Shown: piece by piece, positions 1 through 9,054 of the stretch
Numbering within the stretch: position 1 is the stretch's first letter
How the letters are laid out: every line of letters begins with the position of its first letter
Source: Candidatus Manganitrophus noduliformans
GTDB lineage: Bacteria > Nitrospirota > Nitrospiria > SBBL01 > Manganitrophaceae
Direction of reading: 5' to 3'
NCBI RefSeq assembly: GCF_012184425.1
Contig: NZ_VTOW01000004.1
Location: 248,001-312,000, forward strand
DNA length: 64,000 nt
The notes under the pieces: generated by a model
The model's input: the letters and a program-made list of their open reading frames with translations, nothing else
Told to the model about the DNA's origin: nothing
The model's database searches: none
Position numbers and translations under genes: made by a program

Positions 1-8
1 TCGCGAAA

Positions 9-1316
9 TTGCTCCGGCGCCTGGGGCTGGACCGTTCCGAGCTGCGGGCCTGGGCCATGTATGATTGGGCGAGCTCGGCCTTCACCACCACCATCGTCGC
101 GGCGGTTTTTCCGATCTATTTCCAGCGGGTCGCGGGGGCCGATCTCGATCCGGCCGGCGCGACCACCCGCTTCGCCCTCGCCACCACCCTCGGGCTGATC
201 CTCATCGCGGTCGCCTCGCCCCTTCTCGGCACCCTCGCCGACTACGCCGCCCTCAAGAAAAAAATGCTCGGCGCGTTCGCCGCCCTGGGGGTGGCCGCCA
301 CCGCCTGCATGGTCTTCATCCAGCGGGGCGACTGGCTCCTCGCGGCGGTGTTGTTCGTCCTCGGCAACATCGGGGCGGCCGGCAGCTACGTTTTCTACGA
401 TTCGCTCCTTCCCCACATCGCGCGCGAAGAGGAGATGGACCGCGTCTCCGCCGCGGGGTACGCCCTCGGCTATCTCGGCGGGGGGCTGCTGCTGGCGGTC
501 AATCTGGCCTGCATCCAGATGCCCGAGCGTTTCGGGATTCCCGACGCCGGAACCGCCACCCGGCTCTCTTTCCTCAGCGTCGCGATCTGGTGGCTCCTCT
601 TTTCCTTTCCGCTCTTCCGGCGGGTGCCGGAGCCGGCCGCGCGGACGGAGGCGGGGCCGCCCCGGGCAGGCCATTGGGCGACGATCGCTTTCGGCCGCCT
701 GCGGGAGACCCTCCGCCATCTGCGCGGCTACAAGCAGGCTTTCCTGATGATGATCGCCTTCATGATCTACAACGACGGCATCCAGACGATCATCCGGATG
801 GCCACCATCTACGGCGCGGAGATCGGCATCTCCCAGGGGGCGCTGATCCTGGCCCTCCTGATCACGCAGTTCGTCGGCATTCCCTTCGCGTTTCTCTTCG
901 GCGCCCTCGCCGGAAAAATCGGCGCGAAGCGGGCGATCTTTCTGGCGCTGACGGTCTATGCCGGCATCACGGTGCTCGGCTATTTCATGACCACCGCCTT
1001 CCACTTCATGCTCCTGGCGATCCTCGTCGGCACCGTTCAAGGGGGGGCTCAGGCGCTGAGCCGCTCTCTTTTCGCCAGCATGATTCCGCGCCACAAATCG
1101 GCCGAGTTCTTCGGCTTCTTCGGCATTTTCGAAAAGTTCGCCGGGATCGCCGGCCCGGCCGTCTTCGCCTTTTCGATCTGGGCGACCGGCTCGACCCGCA
1201 ACGCGATTTTGTTGATCGTTCTCTTTTTCGTGGCGGGGGGGATTCTTTTGTCGTTCGTCAAGGTGGAGGAGGGGCAGCGGGCGGCGCGGGCGGCGGAGGA
1301 GCGGGGGGGCGTTTGA
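9..1316 (+). CDS. MFS transporter, UMF1/Atg22-like family
   Basis: The 435-residue product is an integral membrane protein with about 12 hydrophobic segments. Its N-terminus (WAMYDWASSAF, residues 16-26) is the signature of UMF1-type (Atg22-like) major facilitator proteins, which are thought to export small molecules. A cytoplasmic loop rich in charged residues (about 205-245) separates the two six-helix halves, and the usual intracellular-loop basic motifs follow each second helix (for example after ADYAALKKK). The start is TTG only because the window begins here; a true start could lie upstream of the window. Substrate cannot be read from sequence. The next gene begins 220 bases downstream. 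Confidence 0.85.
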   Translation: MLRRLGLDRSELRAWAMYDWASSAFTTTIVAAVFPIYFQRVAGADLDPAGATTRFALATTLGLILIAVASPLLGTLADYAALKKKMLGAFAALGVAATACMVFIQRGDWLLAAVLFVLGNIGAAGSYVFYDSLLPHIAREEEMDRVSAAGYALGYLGGGLLLAVNLACIQMPERFGIPDAGTATRLSFLSVAIWWLLFSFPLFRRVPEPAARTEAGPPRAGHWATIAFGRLRETLRHLRGYKQAFLMMIAFMIYNDGIQTIIRMATIYGAEIGISQGALILALLITQFVGIPFAFLFGALAGKIGAKRAIFLALTVYAGITVLGYFMTTAFHFMLLAILVGTVQGGAQALSRSLFASMIPRHKSAEFFGFFGIFEKFAGIAGPAVFAFSIWATGSTRNAILLIVLFFVAGGILLSFVKVEEGQRAARAAEERGGV

Positions 1317-1536
1317 ATATTTCCAAATGATATGATAAAGTCCGCGGCGATGCGCACTTAAGCGGCTTAAGCCTCCGCTTTTGTGACCCGGTACGACCCG
1401 TGCCGCTTTGCTCGCCCGGGGTTCGTTCGGCTCTCTGTCCGGCCTCCCTCTCCCGATGAATCAGAGAAACCACTCCCATCCGCAGGTTTTATTAAAGAGC
1501 AACGGGGAGAGATGAAACCGAAAGGGCTCTTTCCTC

Positions 1537-3048
1537 ATGCCTAAGAAAGACAAAAAATCGGCCGCTTCGGCGCCGGCCCGCCGAAAGGGAAACAGACCGG
1601 CCGTCCACCGGTCGGGACAGAACTATCGCGCCCTCCTTCAGAATTCTCCCGACGTCATCTCGAATCTGGATCGCCGCGGCACGATCTTGTTTATCAACCG
1701 GACATTGCCTGAATATACGGTCGAAAACGTCATCGGGACGAACGCCTCGGACTATCACGCGCCGGAGGAGGCGGCGCGGTTTCAGCGGCTATTGGAAAAA
1801 ATGTTCGATTCCGGAGAGCCCCAGAGCGTGGAGATGGTTGCGGTCGGCCCCACCTATTGGCTCACCCGGATCTTCCCGATCCAGCGGGGCGGAAAAGTGG
1901 AGTCGGCCCTGGTCATCGCCACCGATATGACGGCGCAGAAGCGGACGGAACGGGCCCTTTTGGAAAGCAGCGAGCTCAACCGCCGGATGATCGAAGGGGT
2001 CTCGGCCGGGATCGTCCAGGTGGCGGCCGACGGGACGATTTGCATGGCGAATGAGAAGGCCCAGGAGATTTTGGGCCTCCGGTTTGACGCGCTGAAGAAA
2101 TTATACGTCGCCGATTTCGACACCAAAACCGTTTGGGAAGACGGCACCCCGTGCGAGAGCAAGGACTACCCTGTTTCGAAATGCATGGAGACGGGGCGGC
2201 CCCAGCCGGGTGTGATCATCGGCGTCCGCCGTCCCGACGGGAGCACCTCCTGGGCGATCTACAGCGCCCTTCCGATGAGAGATCCGGACAACGGAAAACT
2301 TTCCGGCGCCATCGTCACCTTCGTCGAGATCACCGAGCGAAAGCGGGCGGAAGAGGCGCTGAAGAACTCTCGGCAGCAGCTGCGGGATCTCTCCGCGCGG
2401 CTGCAAACCATCCTGGAGGAGGAGCGGACGCGGATCTCCCGCGAGATCCACGACGAGCTGGGGCAACAGCTGACGATTCTGAAAATGGATCTCTCCTGGT
2501 TGAAGAAGCAATTGTCTCGAAATCAGAAACCGCTCCGGGAGCGGACCCAATCGATGGTCCATCTGGTCGACGCGACGATTCAAACCGTCCGAAAGATCTC
2601 GACGGAGATGCGGCCGGTGGTCCTCGATGATCTTGGGTTGACGGCGGCGATGGAATGGCAGGTCGAGGATTTCAAGCGCCGGACCGGAATGCGCTGCCGG
2701 TTCACCGCCCGGCCGGAGGAGATCACCCTCGACCGGGACCGCTCGACGACCGTTTTTCGGATCTTTCAGGAAACCCTCACGAACATCGTCCGGCACGCCG
2801 GCGCCGATAAGATCGACGTCCGGCTGGAGAAAAGGGGAGATCACCTCCTTCTGGAGGTCGGCGATAACGGAAAGGGGATCACCGAGGGGCAGATCGCCAA
2901 TTCGAAATCGCTCGGACTGCTCGGCATCCGGGAGCGGGCGCTCCTCTGGGGGGGGACGGTGTCGATTCAGGGGGAGCCGGGGAAGGGGACGACCCTCTCG
3001 GTGAAGATTCCGCTTGCTCCGCCGGACGGGAGAAACGAATGCGTGTGA
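1537..3048 (+). CDS. PAS-domain sensor histidine kinase, NarX/DegS type (HisKA_3)
   Basis: Soluble 503-aa kinase without membrane segments. After a lysine/arginine-rich N-terminus come two PAS domains (about 30-140 and 145-272; the second ends with a typical PAC segment, ITERKRAEEAL), then a HisKA_3 dimerisation domain with phospho-acceptor H305 in the motif REIHDELGQQ, then an HATPase_c domain (about 400-500) with DNGKG and GLLGIRERA. Members of this family phosphorylate LuxR-type response regulators; none is adjacent, so the partner is elsewhere. The gene overlaps the next gene by 10 bases, suggesting cotranscription. Confidence 0.9.
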   Translation: MPKKDKKSAASAPARRKGNRPAVHRSGQNYRALLQNSPDVISNLDRRGTILFINRTLPEYTVENVIGTNASDYHAPEEAARFQRLLEKMFDSGEPQSVEMVAVGPTYWLTRIFPIQRGGKVESALVIATDMTAQKRTERALLESSELNRRMIEGVSAGIVQVAADGTICMANEKAQEILGLRFDALKKLYVADFDTKTVWEDGTPCESKDYPVSKCMETGRPQPGVIIGVRRPDGSTSWAIYSALPMRDPDNGKLSGAIVTFVEITERKRAEEALKNSRQQLRDLSARLQTILEEERTRISREIHDELGQQLTILKMDLSWLKKQLSRNQKPLRERTQSMVHLVDATIQTVRKISTEMRPVVLDDLGLTAAMEWQVEDFKRRTGMRCRFTARPEEITLDRDRSTTVFRIFQETLTNIVRHAGADKIDVRLEKRGDHLLLEVGDNGKGITEGQIANSKSLGLLGIRERALLWGGTVSIQGEPGKGTTLSVKIPLAPPDGRNECV

Positions 3049-4019
3049 CCCATTCCGTCATCGCGGCGGAGGCGGCGGCGGAAATCGCTGCGCGGGAGTA
3101 CGACCTCGGCGCTCCGCTGACCGGCCGGCTTCTGAGTGACACCGCCAATAGCCATTACCTTCTCACGGCTGGCGAGGCAAGGTATGTCCTGCGCATCTAC
3201 CGCCGAGGAAAGTCGTGGGTGACGAAGGAGTCCGACTACCGTTTCGAGCTGGAGTGGCTGGCTTATCTGCACGAACAGGGCCTGCCGGTGGCCTATCCGC
3301 TTCCGCGCCGGAACGGAGATCTTCTCGGGCTTCTCTGCGCACCGGAAGGGGAGCGTTATTATGCCCTCTTCAGCTTTGCCCCCGGCCGGATTGTTCATTC
3401 GATGGATGCCGGACAAAGCCGTCTTTTCGGCGAAGGGATCGCCCGGATTCATCTTGCCTCCGACCGTTTTCAGGCCAAGCAGACCCGCTTTCATCAAGAT
3501 ACCGACGAGCTCATCGACGCCACGCTGGCGCGCATCGAGACCTTTCTCGAAGGCCGGCGGCCGGAGGATGTCGCCTTCTTCCGCGCGCTCGCTTCCTCTT
3601 TAAAAGAGACCCTGCGGGGTCTGCCCCGATCGGCGCCGTTCTACGGCATTATCGGAGGGGATTTTCATGGGGGGAACCACTTCTTCTCTTCGGAGAATCG
3701 GCTCACCTTTTTCGACTTTGACATGTGCGGGTACGGCTGGCGCGTTTACGACCTGGCGAACTTTCTCCGGTCGACGAAGCTTCGGTCGGAGATCGGCACG
3801 ACCTGGACCGACGTTTTGCAGGGCTATGAAAAGGTCCGTCCCCTCTCGGAGGCGGAACGCGCGGCGTTGCCTGCGATGGTAAAGGTGCGGCATCTTTGGA
3901 TCATGGGGTTGCATACCACTTACAGCGATCAGTTGGGAGTGGGATGGCTCGGTGATCATTATTGGGAGCGGAATGTGGCGCGGTTGCGGGAGTGGGGGGA
4001 GGAGGAGGGTGGGGGGTGA
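3039..4019 (+). CDS. Aminoglycoside phosphotransferase/RdoA-like kinase family protein
   Basis: 326-aa protein with the protein-kinase-like fold of APH/choline kinase/homoserine kinase II enzymes. The catalytic loop is GGDFHGGN (about residues 206-213; D and N as base and metal ligand), followed by the metal-binding FFDFDM (about 226-231). An N-terminal lobe with the strand pattern YVLRIYRRG fits nucleotide binding. The family phosphorylates hydroxyls on small molecules or serine/threonine of proteins (SrkA/RdoA); the substrate cannot be deduced. ATG 3039 lies inside the end of the upstream histidine kinase gene, so translation is probably coupled. Confidence 0.8.
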   Translation: MRVTHSVIAAEAAAEIAAREYDLGAPLTGRLLSDTANSHYLLTAGEARYVLRIYRRGKSWVTKESDYRFELEWLAYLHEQGLPVAYPLPRRNGDLLGLLCAPEGERYYALFSFAPGRIVHSMDAGQSRLFGEGIARIHLASDRFQAKQTRFHQDTDELIDATLARIETFLEGRRPEDVAFFRALASSLKETLRGLPRSAPFYGIIGGDFHGGNHFFSSENRLTFFDFDMCGYGWRVYDLANFLRSTKLRSEIGTTWTDVLQGYEKVRPLSEAERAALPAMVKVRHLWIMGLHTTYSDQLGVGWLGDHYWERNVARLREWGEEEGGG

Positions 4020-4151
4020 ACCGGTACGGGGGAGCATTAGATCTAAGATCCGCGGTGCAGACCGTCTTTCCTATCCGTTCAACCACAATTTTTACGGAAC
4101 ATCTCCCCAGAGGTATGGTATGATCCTGCGACACAAGGGAGGTACAACAAA

Positions 4152-4754
4152 ATGATTCAAGTGACCGAAGCGGCCAGAAAGAAGATCGACGCGCTGACAA
4201 AGGACCAGGAGACACAAAAGAAGACAAAGATTGAGGGGCTTCGCCTGACGATGAAGGGGGGGGCGACGAAGACCGAGTATAGCCTCGCTTTTGTCGAAGC
4301 GGGCAAGCGGAAGGAAGACGATGTCGTGTCGGAGGCCGACGGCCTCGCCTTTTTTATGGAGCCGCGGGACGCCTCGTTTCTGGAAGATGTGAAGATCGAC
4401 TTTGTCACCACGCTCGACCAGACCGGTTTTAAGGTCGACAATCCGAAGGGGGCGATGCCGGCGCCGTCCGCCGATTTAGACAACCCGGAGGCGAAAGCGA
4501 TCCAACACCTCCTGAATACCGAGATCAATCCGTCGGTCGCCAGCCACGGCGGCGTAATCACCCTGGTGGGGGTGAAAGACCATATCGCCTATCTTCGCTT
4601 GGGGGGCGGGTGTCACGGTTGCGGGAGCGCGGAGGTGACGCTCAAGCAGGGGGTGATCGTCGCCATCAAGAAGGCGGTTCCTGAAATCGTCGATGTTTTG
4701 GATGTCACCGACCATGCCGGGGGGAAGAACCCCTATTTCGTCGCGCACAGATAA
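4152..4754 (+). CDS. nfuA: NfuA-like iron-sulfur cluster carrier protein
   Basis: 200-aa protein with the two-part architecture of NfuA: an N-terminal A-type (IscA-like) domain of about 105 residues lacking the cluster-binding cysteines (degenerate, as in E. coli NfuA), and a C-terminal NifU-like domain (about 115-190) with the CxxC motif at C154/C157 in GGGCHGCGSAEVTLKQG. Known members bind a bridged [4Fe-4S] cluster and deliver it to client enzymes, particularly under oxidative stress. The ATG is preceded by GGAGG a short distance upstream. The alternative name is a generic Nfu protein. Confidence 0.85.
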   Translation: MIQVTEAARKKIDALTKDQETQKKTKIEGLRLTMKGGATKTEYSLAFVEAGKRKEDDVVSEADGLAFFMEPRDASFLEDVKIDFVTTLDQTGFKVDNPKGAMPAPSADLDNPEAKAIQHLLNTEINPSVASHGGVITLVGVKDHIAYLRLGGGCHGCGSAEVTLKQGVIVAIKKAVPEIVDVLDVTDHAGGKNPYFVAHR

Positions 4755-4755
4755 C

Positions 4756-5043
4756 CACCCAAGATCCGTCTGCGAGGAGCAAAGTCGTGGGGCTGCTCGC
4801 CCCACCCCCCTTCGGATTCCCAGGGCAGCGGGGGCTACCGCCCCCCAGCACCCCCCACGGTCAGAACTCGCTCAACACACGGAAAGACACCGTGGATTGA
4901 GCTTCGACATGCTGACCTGAATTGGTCGATAATACGTCTGACAGAAGGAACGCAGGAGAATGGGGGGCACAGGACGCCCTCGACGCGCAGGCTCTTTGCT
5001 CTTGGATTTTAAATTCCTAATTCCTAATTTTCAGATTTCTGAT
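4756..5043. repeat. Dispersed ~290-bp repeat, copy 1
   Basis: This intergenic stretch is closely repeated at 13393-13713, in the same orientation. Shared blocks include the GGGGCTGCTCGCCCC hairpin, a GGATTCCCAGGGCAGC segment, the core around 4860-4900, and a run ending in repeated AATTCCTAA units before TTTTCAGATT. Short open frames within it are not conserved between copies, so it is not a gene. Copy 2 has an extra GC-rich segment of about 30 bp near its 5' end. It could be a degenerate insertion element or a clonal intergenic repeat. Confidence 0.85.
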
Positions 5044-5046
5044 TAG

Positions 5047-5916
5047 CTAACTCCAGCGGGAGATCCGCTTTGGAAGATCTGTCACACCCCACGCTTCACA
5101 CATCTCTTTGAGCCGGCTCCGGGCCCCCTGCCACTTCAAATCATCGAGCTTCTCCTGGAGCGGAACGTCGTCGCGGAGCGTCGCGAGCTTCCGGTAGAGG
5201 AGCGCTTCCTCCCGGTGGGCGGCCAGGCTCTCCGCGAGACGCGCGGCGCGGCCGGGGCCGAGGCCGAATTGACTCGGGTCGTTCGGGATCGATTCGAGGT
5301 GTTCGTAACGCGCCAGCACGGCCGATGCGGACTTGGCCCCCCAGCCCGGAATGCCGGGATAGCCGTCGGCGGCATCTCCCACCAGCGCCAGCCAGTCGGG
5401 GATCGATGACGGACCCACGCCGAACTTTGCCACCACTCCCGGCGCATCCAATACCATGTCTCGCCGCCGGTCCCAACAGACGATCCGATTGCCGGAGACG
5501 AGCTGCGTCAGGTCTTTGTCGGGCGAGCCGATGACGATCTGTTCGACGGCGGGGTCGTTCTTCCACCTCATCGCGGCGGCGGCCAACGCATCGTCGGCTT
5601 CGAACTCCACCATCGGCCAGACGACCACGCCGAGAGCGGCGACCGCCTCTTCGGCCAGGGGGAATTGGGCGAGAAGGTCGGGATCGATCCCCGCGGAGGT
5701 TTTGTATCCTGGATAGAGGTCGTTGCGGAACGATTCGATGACATGATCGAAGGCGCAGGCGACGTGGGTCACCTCCGGCCTCGCCAGTAATGCGGCCAGG
5801 CTTCTTAAGAGGCCGAGGGTCGCGCCGATCTCTTGGCCGTCGGGGGCTTGCTTCGGCGGGGCGCCGAAGTGGTTTCGGAAGAGTTCGTAGGTGCCGTCGA
5901 TCAGGTGGAGTTTCAT
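5047..5916 (-). CDS. 5'-3' exonuclease (Pol I-type FEN domain protein)
   Basis: 289-aa stand-alone flap endonuclease/5'-3' exonuclease of the PolA N-terminal type. The N-terminus MKLHLIDGTYELFR carries the first metal-binding aspartate, the central region has FEADDAL and SPDKDLTQLV with further acidic ligands, and the helix-hairpin-helix DNA-binding segment GIPGWGAKSA follows. No polymerase domain is attached. The ATG at 5916 was chosen over longer open-frame starts because the family begins exactly with this DGxYxL segment. It lies 19 bases downstream of the DUF2630 gene on the same strand, probably as an operon. Confidence 0.88.
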   Translation of the reverse strand: MKLHLIDGTYELFRNHFGAPPKQAPDGQEIGATLGLLRSLAALLARPEVTHVACAFDHVIESFRNDLYPGYKTSAGIDPDLLAQFPLAEEAVAALGVVVWPMVEFEADDALAAAAMRWKNDPAVEQIVIGSPDKDLTQLVSGNRIVCWDRRRDMVLDAPGVVAKFGVGPSSIPDWLALVGDAADGYPGIPGWGAKSASAVLARYEHLESIPNDPSQFGLGPGRAARLAESLAAHREEALLYRKLATLRDDVPLQEKLDDLKWQGARSRLKEMCEAWGVTDLPKRISRWS

Positions 5917-5935
5917 TCGTTCGCGGCGTCCGAGG

Positions 5936-6169
5936 TTAACCCTGTTGGTTCTCAACCACCTTCGCGGAACGCACTTTCGCCGTATCGGGATTGGCCTGGG
6001 CATCCCGCAGGCCGCGCCGTTGCCGCAGCAGGTCCCAGCATTGGTCCAACTCCGTGGTGACTTCTTTGAGGCGTTGCATTTCCTCGTCGCTCAAGTTTTC
6101 GTTGGAATAGAGTTGGTGTTCCTCTTTTGCGAGCTCATCGATGTGTTTTAACACCTGTCCATCTTCCAT
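5936..6169 (-). CDS. DUF2630-family small protein
   Basis: 77-aa mostly helical, charged protein (MEDGQVLKHIDELAKEEHQL...) matching the DUF2630 pattern: an acidic first half and a conserved LDQCWDLLRQRRGLRDA segment. No function is established for the family. The start at 6169 has a GGAGG Shine-Dalgarno upstream on the minus strand (about 6175-6180). It is the first gene of a likely two-gene operon with the exonuclease. Confidence 0.8.
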   Translation of the reverse strand: MEDGQVLKHIDELAKEEHQLYSNENLSDEEMQRLKEVTTELDQCWDLLRQRRGLRDAQANPDTAKVRSAKVVENQQG

Positions 6170-6389
6170 CTTCAAACCTCCATCGATTGGGGAAGTATGA
6201 TGCAATCTATATGACTCATTTTAGTTTAATGAAACGCATTTTTGTTTACAAGCCGGCGCGAGGTGAAAGATGTGGTGCCATCTCTGCAAGTCAATATTCA
6301 ACCTAACCCCGAAACCTGATCTTGCATTACCACATATATGAGTGAATGCTTGATTGCAAGACCTGACCATCGTCCGTGTACTCGTCCGT

Positions 6390-6419
6390 GTAGATGCCGT
6401 CGATCAGGTGAATTTTCAT
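6390..6419 (-). repeat. Duplicated start of the exonuclease gene
   Basis: These 30 bases match 5887-5916, the first 30 coding bases of the exonuclease, at 27 of 30 positions, in the same orientation. On the minus strand the reading frame continues for about 30 codons (with a repeated TDEYTDD-like segment) and stops at TAA near 6327, so it is a remnant and not a gene. The rest of 6206-6646 has no convincing gene; it marks the edge of the AT-rich block that follows. Confidence 0.7.
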
Positions 6420-6555
6420 CGGTGAGCATTCCTTAGAGTTGAAGCAAGGCATCATAGGGAAAGAAAACTGTTTTGTAAAGGCAGACAGATAACAAGGGAG
6501 TATCTAGTTGGAATAAGTGCTAGTTGATGAGGAGCATAATTGTGGCAAAAGAAAC

Positions 6556-6583
6556 TTGACATGGAAATCCTCGCTATTATATG
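6556..6583 (+). promoter_or_regulatory. Predicted sigma70 promoter for the three-gene AT-rich block
   Basis: A perfect -35 TTGACA at 6556-6561 is followed by a 16-base spacer and TATATG at 6578-6583 (TATGGT at 6580-6585 is an alternative with an 18-base spacer). It lies about 65 bases upstream of the first gene of the block. Confidence 0.55.
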
Positions 6584-6646
6584 GTTAGGCCACTTTCCTA
6601 GTTATAGGGTATAGTACAAGGTACAGGTTAATTAGAGATTTAGGCT

Positions 6647-7303
6647 ATGGCTGAGCCAGAGATAATCTATCAGGAAGGAAGCATCGTTTTAGTTGGTTCT
6701 TTTAATCCTGAGATTTTCCATCCATCATGGTTTGCCAAAAATGATCTAATACAGAAGGTAGAAGCGGAAGAGTCTAAGATCGAAGGTCTTGAAATCGTAC
6801 ATCGTGAGCTAACGAAGTTCTCGCTTAACTGGCTAAGTATACAGGTCGTTCATCAGAAATTTGTTGCTTTGACTTCAGATGTAGCACATTTTAATCCATT
6901 ACGTGATCTTGTAATAATGACATTTGAAATACTGAAGCATACGCCAGTAAAACAACTTGGGATGAACCGAATCGTAGATTTCTCTTTTGAAGATGAGCAA
7001 GCATGGCATAAGGTAGGCGATACATTGGCACCAAAGGGAATATGGGAGAAATCTCTTTCCGGCCGTGTTGGTTTAACAGCACTCGGTGTGCAGAGTAAAT
7101 TGACAAATGGTCTGCAGGGTTACACCAACGTGAACCTGCAGCCCTCGGCCAGAACAAAACATGGCGTTACTATTAATATCAATAACCATGTCGAAATTGC
7201 TGATGGGCAGAATATTGCGGCAATTCTTTCTGAACATTGGGTGACTTCAATGGACAAAGCGATAAAGATTGCCCAGACAACCCTCCGAGAGGTATTAACC
7301 TGA
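6647..7303 (+). CDS. Unrecognised protein, first gene of MBL-associated triad
   Basis: 218-aa soluble protein I do not recognise. It opens with a beta-rich stretch (SIVLVGSFNPEIFHPSWF), has a central LKHTPVKQLGMNRIVDFSFED segment and ends in TININNHVEIADG followed by a helical tail. This strand/helix pattern is vaguely like the TIGR04255 family of uncharacterised proteins often found in defence or mobile contexts, but I cannot confirm that. No membrane segment or catalytic motif is visible. Its stop codon overlaps the next start (TGATG at 7301-7305), so the genes are translationally coupled. Base composition is clearly more AT-rich than the flanks, a sign of transfer. Confidence 0.75.
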   Translation: MAEPEIIYQEGSIVLVGSFNPEIFHPSWFAKNDLIQKVEAEESKIEGLEIVHRELTKFSLNWLSIQVVHQKFVALTSDVAHFNPLRDLVIMTFEILKHTPVKQLGMNRIVDFSFEDEQAWHKVGDTLAPKGIWEKSLSGRVGLTALGVQSKLTNGLQGYTNVNLQPSARTKHGVTININNHVEIADGQNIAAILSEHWVTSMDKAIKIAQTTLREVLT

Positions 7304-7833
7304 TGGGAACGGCAGAAAATTCTTCTAACCCCCGCGATACAACGCAAAACTTACCTGAAAAACTGCTGATTGATGATTTTGTTAGAGGAACTGGAATTGT
7401 GAAAGATCCTCAAACACTTCGAGAACTAGAAATTAGTCCGACCATCCATCAGTTACTACAGTCTCCCCGACGTGCAGTGATCAAACCTGTCAGCCCGTCG
7501 AAAGGCCATTTCCGGCTTCTACAGTTATGGGAAGGGCGTATTATTGAAGTACATGAGAAAGATTTTACTTCTATTATTTCAGACCGAACCAATCCAGATT
7601 TTCCCAATGAAGAAGTAACACTCGATTTGGAAGAAGTACCCATTGACGATCTGCCACTAATTAAACTTGGTGCAGTGTTTTATTGGTCAGTTGGATATGC
7701 TGATCATCCGGGACGCCCTAGAGTGCGTGAGTCTCGGATCCGTTTCCGTCGTTTACCTAAATGGACACAGGCAGAACTAGACCGTGCCAAAGAAAAAGCA
7801 GAACAGCTCTCAACCTTCCTTACCAGTTCTTGA
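7303..7833 (+). CDS. Unrecognised protein, second gene of MBL-associated triad
   Basis: 176-aa soluble protein without recognised domains. The centre is beta-rich (FRLLQLWEGRIIEVHEKDF, then LGAVFYWSVGY) and the C-terminus is a charged helix (KWTQAELDRAKEKAEQL). ATG 7303 overlaps the upstream stop by one base and was preferred to a longer open-frame start. Its 3' end overlaps the next gene by 50 bases. The tight overlaps on both sides argue that the three products work together. Confidence 0.75.
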   Translation: MGTAENSSNPRDTTQNLPEKLLIDDFVRGTGIVKDPQTLRELEISPTIHQLLQSPRRAVIKPVSPSKGHFRLLQLWEGRIIEVHEKDFTSIISDRTNPDFPNEEVTLDLEEVPIDDLPLIKLGAVFYWSVGYADHPGRPRVRESRIRFRRLPKWTQAELDRAKEKAEQLSTFLTSS

Positions 7834-8935
7834 AACCACTCCTCCTGCCTCCGATGAATTAGAGATTTCCCTCTTTGGTCCAGGAGTAGGAGAGTGCATT
7901 GTTGCTCATTTAGGGCAAGGAGTCTGGATGGTCGTCGACTCCTGCTTTGAGGCAACTACAAAAGAACCAATTGCTCTTCATTATCTCAGAAAAATTGGTG
8001 TCGATCCTGCTACTGCCGTAAAAATAATAATTATTAGTCACTGGCACGACGACCATACGGCTGGTGCTTCACGCATGATCACCGTGTGCGAATCGGCGAA
8101 GGTTTTCTACTCAATTGCCCTGCTGGGAAAAGAATTCATTACTTTATATCAAGCTCTCGCAAGTCCTATCTCGCTGGTTGATCGTTACATATTAGGAGTC
8201 AGGGAGATGGCATCCATTGTGGAGGTTCTTAATCATCGAGCCCGGCTCAATCCTCGCAATAAGGCACAGATTCTACATCCAGTTATTGCCGATCGGTTAC
8301 TTTTTCAAAGTCAAATCGGAACTGATGAGGTAAAAGTTTGGGCGCTTTCCCCATCAGGCGGATCTGTTCAAAAAGCTTTGATGGAAATTGGATCCCTAAT
8401 CCCTACTGAAGGGGACGATAGAAGAGTTGTACCGAGATCTTCACAAAATCATAATGCGGTAGTCGTCTGGATTCAGTTTGGAGAACGAGCTATCCTCCTT
8501 GGATCAGACCTTCTTGAAACTGGCGACCCCTATACCGGATGGACGGCAATTGTAAACTCACAGCTTCGGCCCCAAGGAAAAGCCAATCTCTTTAAAATTC
8601 CTCATCATGGGTCACACACTGGACATTGTCATGAAGTCTGGACTGAGATGACGGAAGGGGACAACAGCCACGCCATTCTTACGACCTTTACCCGAGGACA
8701 ATCGATTCCAACAAAAAAAGATATTGATAGACTCAAAGGTTACACTCAAAAGGTCTACTGTACTTTAGAGCCTAAATCGAAAACCCAAAAACGACCTCCT
8801 GCCGTTGAGAAAACCATTAAAGGAATGGTAAAGCAACGTAAGGTATTAGGTGGTGAAATGGGGCAGATTCAAGTGCGAATGAAAAGGAACTCCGAGATCC
8901 GATTGGCTCTAAAACCCCCAGCAATTTTATTGTAG
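7784..8935 (+). CDS. Metallo-beta-lactamase-fold hydrolase, ComEC-like
   Basis: 383-aa protein with an MBL fold. The metal-binding motif SHWHDDHTAG (about residues 86-95) is the HxHxDH signature, GSDLLETG (about 246-253) provides the bridging aspartate, and PHHGSHTG (about 274-281) the last histidine. The layout matches the ComEC/Rec2 C-terminal domain and related phosphodiesterases or nucleases, but there are no membrane segments. The start is GTG at 7784, inside the preceding gene. Substrate unknown; nucleic acid or cyclic nucleotide hydrolysis is an inference from the fold. Confidence 0.85.
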   Translation: MPKKKQNSSQPSLPVLETTPPASDELEISLFGPGVGECIVAHLGQGVWMVVDSCFEATTKEPIALHYLRKIGVDPATAVKIIIISHWHDDHTAGASRMITVCESAKVFYSIALLGKEFITLYQALASPISLVDRYILGVREMASIVEVLNHRARLNPRNKAQILHPVIADRLLFQSQIGTDEVKVWALSPSGGSVQKALMEIGSLIPTEGDDRRVVPRSSQNHNAVVVWIQFGERAILLGSDLLETGDPYTGWTAIVNSQLRPQGKANLFKIPHHGSHTGHCHEVWTEMTEGDNSHAILTTFTRGQSIPTKKDIDRLKGYTQKVYCTLEPKSKTQKRPPAVEKTIKGMVKQRKVLGGEMGQIQVRMKRNSEIRLALKPPAILL

Positions 8936-9054
8936 TTTAGACAACGTGAATAATCCATCGAAGAAGTCAGTAACTGCGAAACTGCATCCTAATTACTGAG
9001 GTCTCACTTCAAGGGAGAAGCCCCCTTATCCAGGCCGGCTCCTCCCTCAGTTCA

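Noticed and set aside
4693-4920. 75-aa frame in repeat copy 1
   Set aside because: The frame is not preserved in copy 2, so it arises from non-coding repeat sequence.
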